A DNA stretch of 64,000 nt from assembly GCF_007743815.1 (NCBI RefSeq), contig NZ_CP036265.1, positions 2,622,823 through 2,686,822 on the forward strand, written 5' to 3'. Source of the stretch: Alienimonas californiensis. Its GTDB lineage: Bacteria > Planctomycetota > Planctomycetia > Planctomycetales > Planctomycetaceae. The notes under the pieces were generated by a model that saw nothing but the letters and a program-made list of their open reading frames with translations, had not been told where the DNA came from and searched no databases. This document shows positions 8,750 to 16,895 of this stretch, one piece after another. Position numbers and translations under genes: made by a program. Every line of letters starts with the position of its first letter. Within the stretch, counting starts at the first letter, position 1.

Positions 8750-10420
8750 TTACGCGGCCCGGCGGAAGCCGCCAGGGAGGATAAGGCCGCGGCGGTCGTT
8801 CTTCGCGGCGCCCAGTTCTTCCGGGGCGGGCAGTTTGAAGATCGCCGGTTCGTCGTGAATCTCCGCGGCGACGGCGTCCTCCATCTCCCGCAGCAGTTCG
8901 CGGATCATCGTCCCGGACTTGTTGGTCTCCTCGCTCCAGCGGCGGCGGGCGCGGTCGAACAGGTCGTCGCGGGCGGCGACGGCGGCGGCCCGGCGGAGCA
9001 GTTCCTCTTCGCGGGCGGCGGCGGCGGAGCGGCGTTCCGCTTCCCAGCGGGTCAGCAGGCGGCGCTGCGTCTCGAGTTCTTCCGCCTGCCGGGCGAGGGT
9101 CCGCTTGGCCTGCTCCAGTTCGGCCGACCGGCGGCTGAGTGATTCCTCCCGCTCGCCGAGGTAGGCGACCACGCGGCGGCGGCTTTCCTCCAGCCGCAGG
9201 CCGACCGGGGCGCTCGGGCCGGCGTCCTTCAAACGCGGCAGTAACTCCTCGACGGCGACACGGAGCGTCAATGTCTCCCTGTGGGCCGCTTCCAGTTGCT
9301 CGCGTAACTCCGTCAGACTCTTTTCGCGGGAGTCCAGGGCGGCGGCGCGGGCGTCCAGCGTCTCCCGGTTCTTGGCCGTGAAGGCGGCGCTCTCCTGCCG
9401 GGTCAGCTCGCAGGCGGCGGCGTCCTCCGCGACGGCGGCCCGGCGGGCGGCCAGATCGGCGGCGGCGGCGGTGCGTTCCTCGGCGGAGCGGGCGGCGTGC
9501 CGGGCGAGCGATTCCTCCCGCTTGTCCAGCAGGTCGCGGAACCGGTCGAGCCCATGGCGGCGGCCGTCCGCGATCTCCGCGGACCGCACCATCGCGGCGC
9601 GCACGCGCTGCACCCGGGCGTCGAACTCCCCGCGGGCCTGCCGCAGCTCCTCGGCGGTGCGGTCGAGGTGGGCCTTGCGGAAGTTCAGCCGGTTCTCGAG
9701 GACGGCCCGCTCCTGTTCGAGCAGGTCCCGGGCGGCAATCTGATCCTCCTCGAACGCCCGCCGGTCCGCGGCGAGGCGGTCGCGGTCGCTGTCCAGTTCG
9801 GCGGCGTCTTCGGTCAGTTGGTCCCGCAGGCGGTCCAGGGCGCTGCGTTCGTCGGCCAGCCGGCTCTCCGCGGCGCGGCGTTCGGCCTCCCAAGCGTCGC
9901 GCTCCTCAGCCAGTTCCTGTTCCCATGCGGCCCGTTCGGCGGCCAGTTCGCGCTGGCAGGCGGACCGGCGGTCGTCCAGTTCGCCGTCGCAGGCGGTCTT
10001 GGCGGCATGGATCTCCGCTTTGACCCGCTCCCGATCCGCGGCGAAGGCGGCCCGGTCCCGTTCCAGGTCGGAGAGGAACCGCTCCGCGGAGGCGGCGCGC
10101 TCGTCGGCTTCGCGGCGGCGGTCAGCGGCGGCGCGTTCCCGGTCGGCGGCGCGGGCGTCGCGGTCGGCGGCGGAGGCTTCGCGGCGGGCGACCTCCGTTT
10201 CGGTCCGCTCCTCCCGGGCCACGACGGCGGCTTCACGACGGGCGACGGCGTCGCGGCGGTCGGTCAAGGTGACGGCCAACGCCCGCAATTCCGTGGCGGA
10301 CAGCGCCGCGGCGTCCCGCTTCAGGCGGGTGAGCAGATGATCGGCCTCCGCTTCGGAAAGGGCCGCTTCGGAACGAACCGCGGCCTGATCGGGAGGCGTC
10401 GTCGGGGTGGGAGCGGACAT
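8750..10420 (-). CDS. Large coiled-coil protein of unknown function
   Basis: 556 aa from ATG 10420, almost entirely Ala/Arg/Glu-rich heptad-like sequence from about residue 20 to 500, for example REERTETEVARREASAADRD and LERDRAAFAADRERVKAE. There is no signal peptide, transmembrane helix or recognisable catalytic motif. A short non-coiled tail contains EIHDEPAIFKLPAPEELG and ends in GLILPGGFRRAA. SMC-like nucleotide motifs are absent, so an SMC or Rad50 identity is rejected. It is probably a structural or scaffolding filament-type protein; that is inference from composition only. The biased composition makes all six frames open here. Confidence 0.75.
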   Translation of the reverse strand: MSAPTPTTPPDQAAVRSEAALSEAEADHLLTRLKRDAAALSATELRALAVTLTDRRDAVARREAAVVAREERTETEVARREASAADRDARAADRERAAADRRREADERAASAERFLSDLERDRAAFAADRERVKAEIHAAKTACDGELDDRRSACQRELAAERAAWEQELAEERDAWEAERRAAESRLADERSALDRLRDQLTEDAAELDSDRDRLAADRRAFEEDQIAARDLLEQERAVLENRLNFRKAHLDRTAEELRQARGEFDARVQRVRAAMVRSAEIADGRRHGLDRFRDLLDKREESLARHAARSAEERTAAAADLAARRAAVAEDAAACELTRQESAAFTAKNRETLDARAAALDSREKSLTELREQLEAAHRETLTLRVAVEELLPRLKDAGPSAPVGLRLEESRRRVVAYLGEREESLSRRSAELEQAKRTLARQAEELETQRRLLTRWEAERRSAAAAREEELLRRAAAVAARDDLFDRARRRWSEETNKSGTMIRELLREMEDAVAAEIHDEPAIFKLPAPEELGAAKNDRRGLILPGGFRRAA

Positions 10421-10660
10421 CGGCGGGCCGGGCGACGGGGGGACCCTCGCCGGATAGCACAGCGGTCACCGCGGCGCACAGGGGAACCCCGGTTTCCCTG
10501 ACGGGCGCGCCGCCCGGCGGCGACGGCGAAGCGGGGAGGCGCAGGAGCGTGCGGCCCGTTCCGGTCCGCGCACGCGAAAACCGCCGCGGGTCCATCCGCG
10601 ACGGCTTCATCACCGCCAAACCGGGACGGATCCCGGGCGGGGTGGCTTCGCGATATTGGT

Positions 10661-10690
10661 CCTCAGCCGGACGGGAACGTCCGGCTGAGG
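10661..10690 (-). terminator. Hairpin terminator downstream of trxA
   Basis: Perfect 13-bp stem (10661-10673 with 10678-10690; CCTCAGCCGGACG) around the loop GGAA, 9 bases past the trxA stop codon. No clear U-tract follows, so termination efficiency is uncertain. The 240 bases between it and the coiled-coil gene hold nothing else I can support. Confidence 0.65.
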
Positions 10691-10699
10691 GAAGACGGC

Positions 10700-11020
10700 T
10701 CAGGAGTGGCTGTCGAGCATGGCAGCGAACTTGCTCTTGTCGGCCACGCCAACCACACGGTCCACGACCTGGCCGTCCTTGAACAGCATCACGGTCGGGA
10801 TCGAGGAGATATTGTGGCTGCTGGCGACTTGGGGGTTCTCGTCGGTATTGAGCTTACCGACGCGGACCTTGCCCTCATACTCGCCGGCCAGCTCTTCGAT
10901 GGTCGGGCCGATCATCTTGCAGGGGCCGCACCACGGGGCCCAGAAGTCGACGAGGACGGGGGTGTCGGCGGCGAGAACTTCGTCCTGGAAGTTGCCGTCG
11001 GTGAAAGTTTGAACGGCCAT
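10700..11020 (-). CDS. trxA: Thioredoxin
   Basis: General cytosolic disulfide reductase. Read from ATG 11020 it is 106 aa, the normal thioredoxin length; the frame stays open to 11233 but that extension is composition-driven and has no thioredoxin homology. Active site WAPWCGPCK with C31 and C34, the cis-proline loop SSIPTVMLF, and the C-terminal VVGVADKSKFAAML are all present. It stands alone and is divergent from the gene at 11232. Confidence 0.95.
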   Translation of the reverse strand: MAVQTFTDGNFQDEVLAADTPVLVDFWAPWCGPCKMIGPTIEELAGEYEGKVRVGKLNTDENPQVASSHNISSIPTVMLFKDGQVVDRVVGVADKSKFAAMLDSHS

Positions 11021-11231
11021 GGGATCGCTCTGGGATTTGGGCGGGGGATACGCCCGGAAGACGTGCGAACGCCGTGCCGAACGGCCGCGGCGGGCGCGGC
11101 GGCGCTCAGCGGCCGTTCGCGGTGGGCGGGATGTTAGGTCGCCGGCGGTCGGCGTCAAACAACTTCGGGAAGGTCGCAGCCCCGGCGCCGACAGGCTTTC
11201 GCCACGGGGCCTCCGTCGGGAGACTGGCGGC

Positions 11232-12146
11232 ATGCCGCGTTCCCGTCCCCCCGCCGCCGCGTCGTTCGCCCGGGGCGGTCTGGCGGTCGCGCTGCTCGCC
11301 GCCCTGTCGGCGGGCGCCGGATTGGCAGCCCAGGCGGCGAATCAGGCAGTCGCCGAGCCTCCCCCCGTCAGCGGCGAGGAAGAAGAACCAGTCCGCGGCG
11401 AAGACGCCGGCCGGGCGACCGCCGGCGATCGCTTCGCGATCGTGCAGGACGACACGCTGGGTGTGCGGCCGGCGGAGGGAGCGTTGTACGAAGCGGTGCT
11501 GGACGAACTGCGGGTCGCCGACGCTGCGTCGCTCGAAGCGGAGGCGGCCCGCTTTCGCACGCAGCGGCGGGAAGCGTTGAACGTGCCGGACAACCGCGAT
11601 TTTCCCGCCTTCCCGGATCTATTCAAACACCCGGACGCATACCGCGGTCAGGCCGTCACGCTGATCGGGCAGGCTCGTAAGGTTACGGAGTTCCCCGCCG
11701 GCCCGACCGCGGCGGACCCGGAGGAGACCCGGGTGTCCGTCGTGCTGTACACGGACGACTCCCAGACAAACCCGGCAGTCGTGGTCGCGTTGGCGGCGCC
11801 CGGCCTGCCGCGGGGGGACGATCTGCTGGAGCCGGTGAAGGTGACGGGGCGGTTCTTCAAGCGGTGGGGCTACGAGGCCCGGGACGGCAAAACGCGGATT
11901 GCCCCGCTGATTCTCGCGGAGCGGGTCGAACCGCTGCCGGTCGAACCGCCGCCGCCGGCGACGCCGTTCGTGCTGGCGCTGACGGCGGCGGTGGCGGTCG
12001 TGGGCCTCAGCGCCGGGCTGTGGGCGTGGTGGCTGCGGCCGAAACGGCGGAAAGGCCCGGTCGCCGCCGGCGGGGGCGAAACGCCGGACCTGGGCGGCTT
12101 CACCCCGCCCCCCGAGAACGAATCCGAGTTCCCCCGTGGCGAATGA
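11232..12146 (+). CDS. Secreted, C-terminally membrane-anchored protein of unknown function
   Basis: 304 aa from ATG 11232, chosen because GGGAG lies about 9 bases upstream and a signal peptide (LAVALLAALSAGAGLAAQA) follows at once. A predicted extracytoplasmic domain covers about residues 40-250, containing PDLFKHPDAYRGQAVTLIGQ and VKVTGRFFKRWGYEARDG. The second part resembles an OB-fold or tRNA_anti-like strand pattern (inference). Then come one transmembrane helix (FVLALTAAVAVVGLSAGLWAWW) and a short charged tail. It overlaps purN by 11 bases, so the two are likely co-translated. I do not recognise a named family. Confidence 0.8.
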   Translation: MPRSRPPAAASFARGGLAVALLAALSAGAGLAAQAANQAVAEPPPVSGEEEEPVRGEDAGRATAGDRFAIVQDDTLGVRPAEGALYEAVLDELRVADAASLEAEAARFRTQRREALNVPDNRDFPAFPDLFKHPDAYRGQAVTLIGQARKVTEFPAGPTAADPEETRVSVVLYTDDSQTNPAVVVALAAPGLPRGDDLLEPVKVTGRFFKRWGYEARDGKTRIAPLILAERVEPLPVEPPPPATPFVLALTAAVAVVGLSAGLWAWWLRPKRRKGPVAAGGGETPDLGGFTPPPENESEFPRGE

Positions 12147-12807
12147 TCTCGACCAGAACGGCCCCCGGCGCCCGTTGGCGGCGCCGCTGGAGCGGCCGGT
12201 GCGCCTGGCCTGCCTGATCTCCGGCGGCGGCCGAACCGTATTGAACCTGCACGAGCAGATCGTCGCCGGCGGGTTGAACGCGGAGATCGTCTGCGTGCTG
12301 GCGTCCCGCCCCTGTGCCGGCGTGGGCCGCTGCGAGGAGGCCGGGCTGGCCGTGGAGGTCGTCGCCCCGCGGTCGTTCCCCGACGAAGCGGCCTACGGCG
12401 AGGCGGTCTGGAGCCGGATCGAGGCGAGCGGGGCGGACCTCGTCGTGCTGGCCGGGTTCCTGTCGCGGCTGCCGATCCCGAAGCGCTGGGACCTGCGGGT
12501 GCTCAACATTCACCCCTCGCTGCTGCCGGCGTTCGGCGGGGCGGGGATGTACGGCGACCGGGTGCACCGGGCGGCGCTGGCCCGGGGGGTGACGGTCAGC
12601 GGGTGCACCGTGCACCTGGTGACGGAGGAATACGACGCCGGGCCGATCGTGCTGCAAGCGGTCGTGCCGGTGGAGCCGGACGACGACGCCGACGCCCTCG
12701 CCGCCCGGGTCTTCGCCGCGGAATGCGAGGCCCTGCCGGAGGCGATCCGCCGGTGGGCGAGCGGGCGGTTGGCGGTAAGCGGGAACCGGGTGCGCCGCAT
12801 GAGTTAG
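12136..12807 (+). CDS. purN: Phosphoribosylglycinamide formyltransferase
   Basis: Transfers a formyl group from 10-formyl-THF to GAR in purine synthesis. 223 aa from GTG 12136. Visible: ISGGGRTVLNL (phosphate loop; E. coli has a GNGSNLQ-type loop), DLVVLAGFLSRLP, NIHPSLLPAFGGAGMYG with the catalytic His near residue 126, and EEYDAGPIVLQ with the catalytic Asp near 168. It overlaps the preceding membrane-protein gene by 11 bases. Its stop codon is part of the hairpin at 12803-12833. Confidence 0.93.
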   Translation: MANDLDQNGPRRPLAAPLERPVRLACLISGGGRTVLNLHEQIVAGGLNAEIVCVLASRPCAGVGRCEEAGLAVEVVAPRSFPDEAAYGEAVWSRIEASGADLVVLAGFLSRLPIPKRWDLRVLNIHPSLLPAFGGAGMYGDRVHRAALARGVTVSGCTVHLVTEEYDAGPIVLQAVVPVEPDDDADALAARVFAAECEALPEAIRRWASGRLAVSGNRVRRMS

Positions 12808-12833
12808 CCGCTCTCTTGAAGAGAGCGGCTAAC
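12803..12833. terminator. Bidirectional hairpin containing both convergent stop codons
   Basis: Perfect 13-bp stem (GTTAGCCGCTCTC, 12803-12815) around a 5-base loop, pairing with 12821-12833. The purN stop TAG (12805-12807) and the stop TAG of the convergent ABC importer gene (12829-12831, minus strand) are both inside the two arms, at mirror positions. It probably terminates both transcripts. Confidence 0.75.
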
Positions 12834-14442
12834 GGCGGCGGGAGAGTTGCCGTTCGAGGCGGTCGAAGCCGAACTGCACCAGCAGGGCCATTACCGCGGC
12901 GGGGATCGCCCCTTCCAGTACCGGGCCGATGTCGTCACGGCGGAGGCCGGTGAAGATCGGTTCGCCGTAGCCGCCCGCGGCGATGAACCCGCCCAGGGTC
13001 GCGGTGCCCACGCAGATCACCGCGGCGGTCTTGATGCCGGCGAAGATGGACCCCAGCGCCAGCGGGAGCTCCACCCGCCACAACCGCACCGCCGGCGGCA
13101 ACCCGAGGGCCCGGGCGCTTTCGCGGATCGACTCCGGAATGCCCGTCAGCCCGGCGTGCGTGCCCCGCACCACGGGGAGCAGCGAATACAGGAACAGCGC
13201 GACCGCCGCCGGGGCGAAGCCCAGCCCCAGCACGGGGATCAGGAACACGAACAGCGCCAGGCTCGGCACGGTTTGCAGCAGGCCGGCCCCGCCCAACACC
13301 CAAGACCCCGCCTTCGGGCGCTTCGCGGCGAGAATTCCCAGCGGAATGGCGACCAGCAACCCGAAACCCAGTGCCGTGACGACCAGCCCCAGGTGCTCCC
13401 AGGTGCGGGCGGCGATGCGCTCGAACCGGCTCGGGGCGGCGGGGATGCGGATGGAGGGATACCGCTCCGCCAGCAACTCACCGGCGGCGACGGCCTCCGA
13501 CAGGCCTTCGGCGTCGACCCGGGCGTTCAGGGCGATCATCGTCTCCTCGTCCAGCGTGCCCTCCAGTTGCCGGATCGCGTCCAGGGCCGCGGGGGCCCGG
13601 TCGGCGAGGTCCGCCCGGTAGATCAGCACGGCGCTGTAGTCGGGGAAGAACCCGCGGTCGTCCTCCAACTGCCGAATCGAGGCCCGGCTGAGCTTGGCGT
13701 CGGTCGTATACAGCTCGATCACGTCCAGGGCCCCGCTTTTCAGGCCGCTGTAGGCGGCCTCGTGCTCCAGCTTCGTCACGGAGGTCTGCGGCAGGCGGTA
13801 GGCGCGCTTCAGGCCGTCCCAGCCGTCGTCCCGCTGGAAGAACTCGAAGTTGAACCCCAGCCGCAGCCCGGGATGCTTTCGCAGGTCCGAGAGGGTGCGG
13901 ATCTTCAGTTCCTCGGCCCGGTCCTCCCGCATACCGAGGGCGTAGCCGTTGGCGAAGCCGAGCGGTTCGCTGATCTTCAGCCCCAGCGGGGCGACGGCGG
14001 CCCGCAGCTCGGGCAGCGTTTTGAGGTCCGGGCGTTTGAGGATGTCCTGGGCGAGGGTGCCGGTGTACTCCGGGTAGAGGTCGATCTCCTCGCTGAGCAG
14101 CGCCTTCCAAGCGTTCGAGGTGCCGCCGAGCGCCGCGTCGTGGGTGACGACGGCCCCGGCGTCACGGGCCAGTTGGGCGGCCATCTCGCCCAGCACGATC
14201 GACTCGGTGAACGCTTTCGAGCCCACGTTGATCCGCGGTGGGTCGGCGGCCTGTACGAGGTTCGACCCGAAACAACTCAGAACCGCCGCGACGAGCGCCC
14301 ACCCCCACCGCCCGGCGAGCGGGGGGCGTAAGCCCCCTGAGTCATCATGCGTGACGGGACGCTCAGGGGGCTGACGCCTTGCGCTCGCGCCCTCAGGGGG
14401 CTGACGCCCCCCGCTCGCCTGCGGGTTTGTGGGGAGACTCAT
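12829..14442 (-). CDS. Glycine betaine/choline-type ABC importer: binding-protein and permease fusion
   Basis: 537 aa. Imports compatible solutes such as glycine betaine or choline (family inference). Layout: an odd 45-residue leader, a signal-like helix (WGWALVAAVLSCFGSNLVQA, about 47-66), an OpuAC/OpuCC-type binding domain beginning INVGSKAFTESIVLGEMAAQ (about 70-330), then an OpuCB-type permease (about 350-530) with ALGLPPAVRLWRVELPLALG as the coupling loop. The binding domain precedes the permease. The start is fixed by an ATGA overlap with the ATPase stop at 14439-14442. The leader is read through dispersed repeat R2, so the first residues are repeat-encoded. Confidence 0.88.
   Translation of the reverse strand: MSLPTNPQASGGRQPPEGASARRQPPERPVTHDDSGGLRPPLAGRWGWALVAAVLSCFGSNLVQAADPPRINVGSKAFTESIVLGEMAAQLARDAGAVVTHDAALGGTSNAWKALLSEEIDLYPEYTGTLAQDILKRPDLKTLPELRAAVAPLGLKISEPLGFANGYALGMREDRAEELKIRTLSDLRKHPGLRLGFNFEFFQRDDGWDGLKRAYRLPQTSVTKLEHEAAYSGLKSGALDVIELYTTDAKLSRASIRQLEDDRGFFPDYSAVLIYRADLADRAPAALDAIRQLEGTLDEETMIALNARVDAEGLSEAVAAGELLAERYPSIRIPAAPSRFERIAARTWEHLGLVVTALGFGLLVAIPLGILAAKRPKAGSWVLGGAGLLQTVPSLALFVFLIPVLGLGFAPAAVALFLYSLLPVVRGTHAGLTGIPESIRESARALGLPPAVRLWRVELPLALGSIFAGIKTAAVICVGTATLGGFIAAGGYGEPIFTGLRRDDIGPVLEGAIPAAVMALLVQFGFDRLERQLSRRR
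14314..14419. repeat. Dispersed repeat R2 (copy c) inside a coding region
   Basis: Left arm 14314-14341 (core GGGGGGCGTAAGCCCCCTGA) faces two right arms in tandem, about 14372-14398 and 14391-14419. The whole element lies between the start codon of the ABC importer fusion (14442) and its signal-like helix, and it is translated without a stop. It is the only R2 copy here with a duplicated arm. Confidence 0.85.
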
Positions 14443-15200
14443 CCCGGCAGGCCCCGCTGGGCGGTGACGAAGCGTTCGACGAAGCGGTCCGCCGGGGCGT
14501 CCCGCAGGTCTTCGTAGGCCCCCCGCTGGGCGACGCGGCCGCCGGAGAGCAGCACGAGGTCCGGGCTCATGCGGGCGGCCTCGGCGAGGTCGTGGGTGAC
14601 GATCACCACAGTCTTCTTCAGGGAGGCGAACAGTTCGGCCAGTTCGCCCTGCAACTCGTCGCGGACGATCGGGTCCAGGGCGCCGAGCGGTTCGTCCATC
14701 AGCAGGGCGTCGGGGTCGCAGAAGAGGGCCCGCAGCAGCCCGATCCGCTGCCGCTGACCGCCCGAGAGCCGGGCCGGGCGGCGGTCCAACAGATCAGGAT
14801 CGAACCGGCAGAGCATGCAGAGGGTATGCAGCCGGGCCTCGATGCGGTCCGTGCCCCAGCCGAGGTGCCGGGCCAGCAGCGTGGCGTTGCCGCGGGCGGA
14901 AAGGTGCGGGAACAGGCCGCCGTCCTGGATGACGTAACCCACGCGGTGCCGCAGGGCCCGCAGCGCCGCGGTGTTGTCGGGCGGCAGGGGATCGCCGTGG
15001 GCGGTGACGACGCCATCGTCCGGACGGAGCAGGCCGATGAGCAGCCGCAGCACCGTCGACTTGCCGCACCCGCTGGGGCCGATCAGCGCCGTGGTGCGCT
15101 TCGGTTCGAAGGTCAGCGAGAGCCGATCCAGCACCACCGTCGGCGCCGTCCCGCGACGGCGCCCCCCGAAGCTTTTGGTCACGTCGGCGAGGGCGAACAC
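14439..15200 (-). CDS. Glycine betaine/choline-type ABC importer ATPase
   Basis: Energises the adjacent permease. Complete ABC motifs: Walker A IGPSGCGKST, Q-loop VIQDGGLFPH, signature LSGGQRQRIGLLRAL, Walker B ALLMDEPLGALDP and switch VTHDLAEA. GTG 15200 is chosen because it opens directly into FALADVTKSFGG, giving 253 aa. The frame is open to 15341, but that would overlap the upstream GT87 gene (stop at 15275). The N-terminus is therefore the least certain part. No CBS domains, which OpuA/OpuC ATPases often carry for osmosensing, are present. The stop overlaps the next start (ATGA). Confidence 0.87.
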   Translation of the reverse strand: MFALADVTKSFGGRRRGTAPTVVLDRLSLTFEPKRTTALIGPSGCGKSTVLRLLIGLLRPDDGVVTAHGDPLPPDNTAALRALRHRVGYVIQDGGLFPHLSARGNATLLARHLGWGTDRIEARLHTLCMLCRFDPDLLDRRPARLSGGQRQRIGLLRALFCDPDALLMDEPLGALDPIVRDELQGELAELFASLKKTVVIVTHDLAEAARMSPDLVLLSGGRVAQRGAYEDLRDAPADRFVERFVTAQRGLPG

Positions 15201-15274
15201 GCTCGGACGGGGGGAAAGAGGCAACGGGACGAAATCGGAGAGCCGCGGCGGCCAACCGGACAAGGGAGGTTTTT

Positions 15275-16600
15275 TCAGTGCTCGCCGACGGATCTGGCCA
15301 TGGCCCGCCGGTCCCGGATCAGCAGCCGGCCGGTCGCCCACAGCACGAGCAGGGTGCAGGCCGTGTGACCGCCTCCGCTGCGGACGACCTCCGCCGCATA
15401 ATCGCCCACGACATCCTTAGCTGGCAGCGGACCGAGCACGAGCAGAACCGCCGTGAGCAGCACGTTCGTCTTGTCACGCGGCGTCATGATCAGTCGAGCC
15501 GCGACAACGGCCAGCCCCGGCAACAGCAGGCAAAAGTGTTGCGTACTGCTCATCGGGGACAGCAACAGCATTCCGCACAGGACCAGCGACAGCTCTGCCA
15601 GGCACCGCAGACCCGGCGTGAGACGGTCCGACGTCGCGGTGACGTCCGGCGGGACTGTGGCGGCCAGAGGCTCGGCGGGGCGATCGTCGCGCCGCGGCCG
15701 CCACCCGCACCACGCCAGCCAAGCGATTACGGCGGCTTGCGCCGCCAACGTGAGTCCGCGGGTGACGCCGGGTGACGCCAGGATCAGTTGAACCGGGACA
15801 TGTTCGGCCTCGGTCGGAGCGGACGTCAGCCGCGTGAGGGTCCCGGTCAGGCTCTGGTTCAGCGGGTTCCACCGGGTCCAGGCACCCGGCACGTTCGGAG
15901 CCACGCCGGCGGATACCGGGCGGACAAACCGTTCGATCCAGGTGAACACCCAGGGACCCCCCGCCGGATTACGGAACAGCAGGTCCGGCAGGATCGTCGT
16001 GGCCGCCCCGACCGCCGTCATCGCCGCCGCTGCCCTCCAACGCCGGCGGAGCAGGAAGAAGGGCAGGGCCAGTAGGGGCGTGGCCTTAAGGGCGGCGGCG
16101 AGCCCGCAGGCAGCGCCTGCAGCCCCGTCGCGGCCCCGGGTCCACCATACGGCTCCGGCCGTGAGTAGCGCCAACAGAATCAGATCGTGGGACTGATATT
16201 GCAGCGGCGACAACACGAACCGCGCGGCCAGCAGCGCGGTGAGCCCCCCCCACGCCCACACCCGCCGCCGAGCTTCCGCAGTTCGGCTCTCCCCCGTCTC
16301 CGACGCGACCTCCAATGCCAGCGTGACCGCCGCCTTGACCGTCCAGAGGATCCCGCCAAGCAGGAACAGATTCAGCGACCACCAAGCCCATCGCTGGCCG
16401 AAGTCGTCGAGCGGTAGCAGCGGCAGGGCGGCGAGGACCAGTGCCGGCGGATAGCTGAATGAGGGTACGTCCGCCGGGTCGTAGAAGTCGCCGCCGGCCA
16501 CGGCCCGAGCCGCCGCCCGCGTGTAGACGGGCAGATCGCCCGGTTTGTCACGCGCCGCCGCGGCCGCGGCGCCCAGCAGGGCCGCCGCCGCGATCCACAA
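15275..16600 (-). CDS. DUF2029/GT87-family membrane glycosyltransferase-like protein
   Basis: 441 aa polytopic membrane protein with about nine hydrophobic segments. The early motif DLPVYTRAAARAVAGGDFYDP followed by SFSYPPALVLAALPLLPL is characteristic of the GT87 (DUF2029, PimE-like) family, polyprenyl-phosphate-mannose-dependent mannosyltransferases in actinobacteria. In planctomycetes the substrate is unknown. The start used is TTG 16600, the furthest start codon upstream in frame. The gene is divergent from the sulfatase, with 295 bp between them. That gap contains an AT-richer stretch at 16704-16724 that could hold a promoter, but no convincing -35 box. Confidence 0.82.
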   Translation of the reverse strand: MWIAAAALLGAAAAAARDKPGDLPVYTRAAARAVAGGDFYDPADVPSFSYPPALVLAALPLLPLDDFGQRWAWWSLNLFLLGGILWTVKAAVTLALEVASETGESRTAEARRRVWAWGGLTALLAARFVLSPLQYQSHDLILLALLTAGAVWWTRGRDGAAGAACGLAAALKATPLLALPFFLLRRRWRAAAAMTAVGAATTILPDLLFRNPAGGPWVFTWIERFVRPVSAGVAPNVPGAWTRWNPLNQSLTGTLTRLTSAPTEAEHVPVQLILASPGVTRGLTLAAQAAVIAWLAWCGWRPRRDDRPAEPLAATVPPDVTATSDRLTPGLRCLAELSLVLCGMLLLSPMSSTQHFCLLLPGLAVVAARLIMTPRDKTNVLLTAVLLVLGPLPAKDVVGDYAAEVVRSGGGHTACTLLVLWATGRLLIRDRRAMARSVGEH

Positions 16601-16895
16601 GGCGATCGCTCCAGCCCGGCCGACTCTGCGGCGCCGCAGGGGGGCAGGGGCGCTGGCGGACGAGGTCTCGGTGGACAGGGGCGGGCGGAGCTTCGGACGG
16701 GCAGTTTTCCAAAGGTTTTAGAATCGCATGCGACCGGCCCGCAAGGCCGCCGCCCGACGGTCCGCCCGCGTTGCCGCTATTTGAGTTTGAGAAGGAACCT
16801 GGTCGCGACGAAACGGACCGGCCGGTTCCGATGAGGTGACGTCCGCTGCGACCCCTCGGTAGGTTGGAGCGGTCCATGCCCGCCGGAGCGCGCCC

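Noticed and set aside
8750..10420. SMC or Rad50 identity for the long coiled-coil protein
   Set aside because: No Walker A, Walker B or ABC signature motif at either end; the sequence is low-complexity coiled coil.
16704..16724. Promoter for the sulfatase with TAGAAT at 16719-16724
   Set aside because: No acceptable -35 sequence at 16-19 bases upstream and the distance to the start is 170 bases; too weak to list as a feature.
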